A DNA stretch of 64,000 nucleotides from REEB95 sp035934235 (GTDB taxonomy: Bacteria > Pseudomonadota > Alphaproteobacteria > ATCC43930 > CGMCC-115725), in assembly GCA_035934235.1 (NCBI GenBank), contig DASYYB010000025.1:72186-136185 (forward strand), read 5' to 3'. Every line of letters begins with the position of its first letter. Position 1 is the stretch's first letter. Below the pieces are notes generated by a model. The model saw only the letters and a program-made list of their open reading frames with translations, was not told where the DNA came from and searched no databases. This document shows, in pieces, positions 63,617-64,000 of this stretch. A program made the position numbers and the translations under genes.

Positions 63617-64000
63617 CGGGCAGGCGGTCGCCGCTGACGTAGTTGTCGAATTTCGTGGTGTTGCCGTCGAAGCGCAGCGTCACCTTGCCAATCGGGCCGT
63701 GGCGCTGCTTGGCGACGTGAATCTCGGCGAGGCCATAGACTTCCTCGCAGCGCTGCCGGTGCTTTTCGATGCGGTCGTTGAACTTTTCCTGGCTTTCTTC
63801 CGGCCGCTGCGTCGGCGGCGTGCGCATCAGATAGTATTCCTCGCGGAACACGAACATCACCACGTCGGCGTCTTGCTCGATCGCGCCGGACTCGCGCAAG
63901 TCCGAAAGCACGGGCTTGCCGCCTTTTCGCTCCTCCACTTTTCGATTGAGCTGGCTGAGCGCGACGATCGGCAGGCCCAACTCCTTCGCCAGCCCCTTCA
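63606..64000 (-). CDS. dnaB: Replicative DNA helicase DnaB, C-terminal part
   Basis: Only the last ~131 residues are inside the window; the reading continues beyond the right edge. 'LPIVALSQLNRKVEERKGGKP' plus 'VLSDLRESGAIEQDADVV' is the helicase core region with the arginine finger area, and 'RFDGNTTKFDNY' is the usual C-terminus. No intein is visible in this portion. Confidence 0.93.
   Translation of the reverse strand, partial: KGLAKELGLPIVALSQLNRKVEERKGGKPVLSDLRESGAIEQDADVVMFVFREEYYLMRTPPTQRPEESQEKFNDRIEKHRQRCEEVYGLAEIHVAKQRHGPIGKVTLRFDGNTTKFDNYVSGDRLPDAF

Overview
The window is GC-rich and densely coded, and reads as an alphaproteobacterial chromosome. Lineage clues are a DUF2794 gene, a hopanoid block (hpnM, hpnI, hpnJ, hpnN), the histone deacetylase-like/xseB/ispA run, and the housekeeping order dnaB-alr-mlaE-mlaF-radA-cvpA-purF-SDR. 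I cannot name a genus. No rRNA, CRISPR array, complete insertion sequence or phage gene is visible. One tRNA gene, tRNA-Glu(CTC), lies at 38600-38675.

Region 1 (1-16.2 kb, + strand) is a surface-glycan locus. It encodes the tail of a probable sugar-nucleotide reductase, a Nudix hydrolase, a zinc-finger C-methyltransferase, a family 2 glycosyltransferase, an ABC glycan exporter (Wzm/Wzt, with a C-terminal cargo domain on Wzt), large glycosyltransferase-like proteins, four further methyltransferase-like proteins, an AsnB-type amidotransferase and a CgeB-like glycosyltransferase. This fits an ABC-exported, methylated O-antigen-like polysaccharide.

Region 2 (16.2-20.5 kb) is a junction of small genes: a STGP/HGLT-motif protein, a B12-binding-type radical SAM enzyme, a small periplasmic cysteine protein with a truncated second copy about 2.2 kb upstream, and a LuxR-type regulator whose receiver has lost its phosphorylation residues.

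Region 3 (20.9-36 kb) is a second, Wzy-dependent exopolysaccharide locus arranged divergently around about 31.3 kb. Leftward run a secreted glycosidase-like protein, a GT4 enzyme, Wzy, a Wzz/BY-kinase, two P-loop kinase-like proteins and a flippase, several with 4-bp overlaps. Rightward run a sugar nucleotidyltransferase, a fused aminotransferase-phosphoglycosyl transferase, an epimerase/dehydratase and a short Wza-like protein. A GH15 glucoamylase and a truncated DUF2141 gene follow, ending at the 3' end of tRNA-Glu, where the conserved backbone begins.

Region 4 (38.7-64 kb) is backbone: yajQ, DUF423, a TAXI binding protein, deacetylase-like protein, xseB, ispA, the hopanoid/lipid-transport block (hpnM, mlaA, hpnI, hpnJ, hpnN), DUF2794, a YfgM-like protein, bamB, der, a two-domain VOC protein, a histidine kinase with a damaged N-terminus, and SDR, purF, cvpA, radA, mlaF, mlaE, alr and the 3' end of dnaB. 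Outer-membrane lipid handling recurs here (hopanoids, MlaA, MlaEF, BamB), next to the two glycan-export loci.
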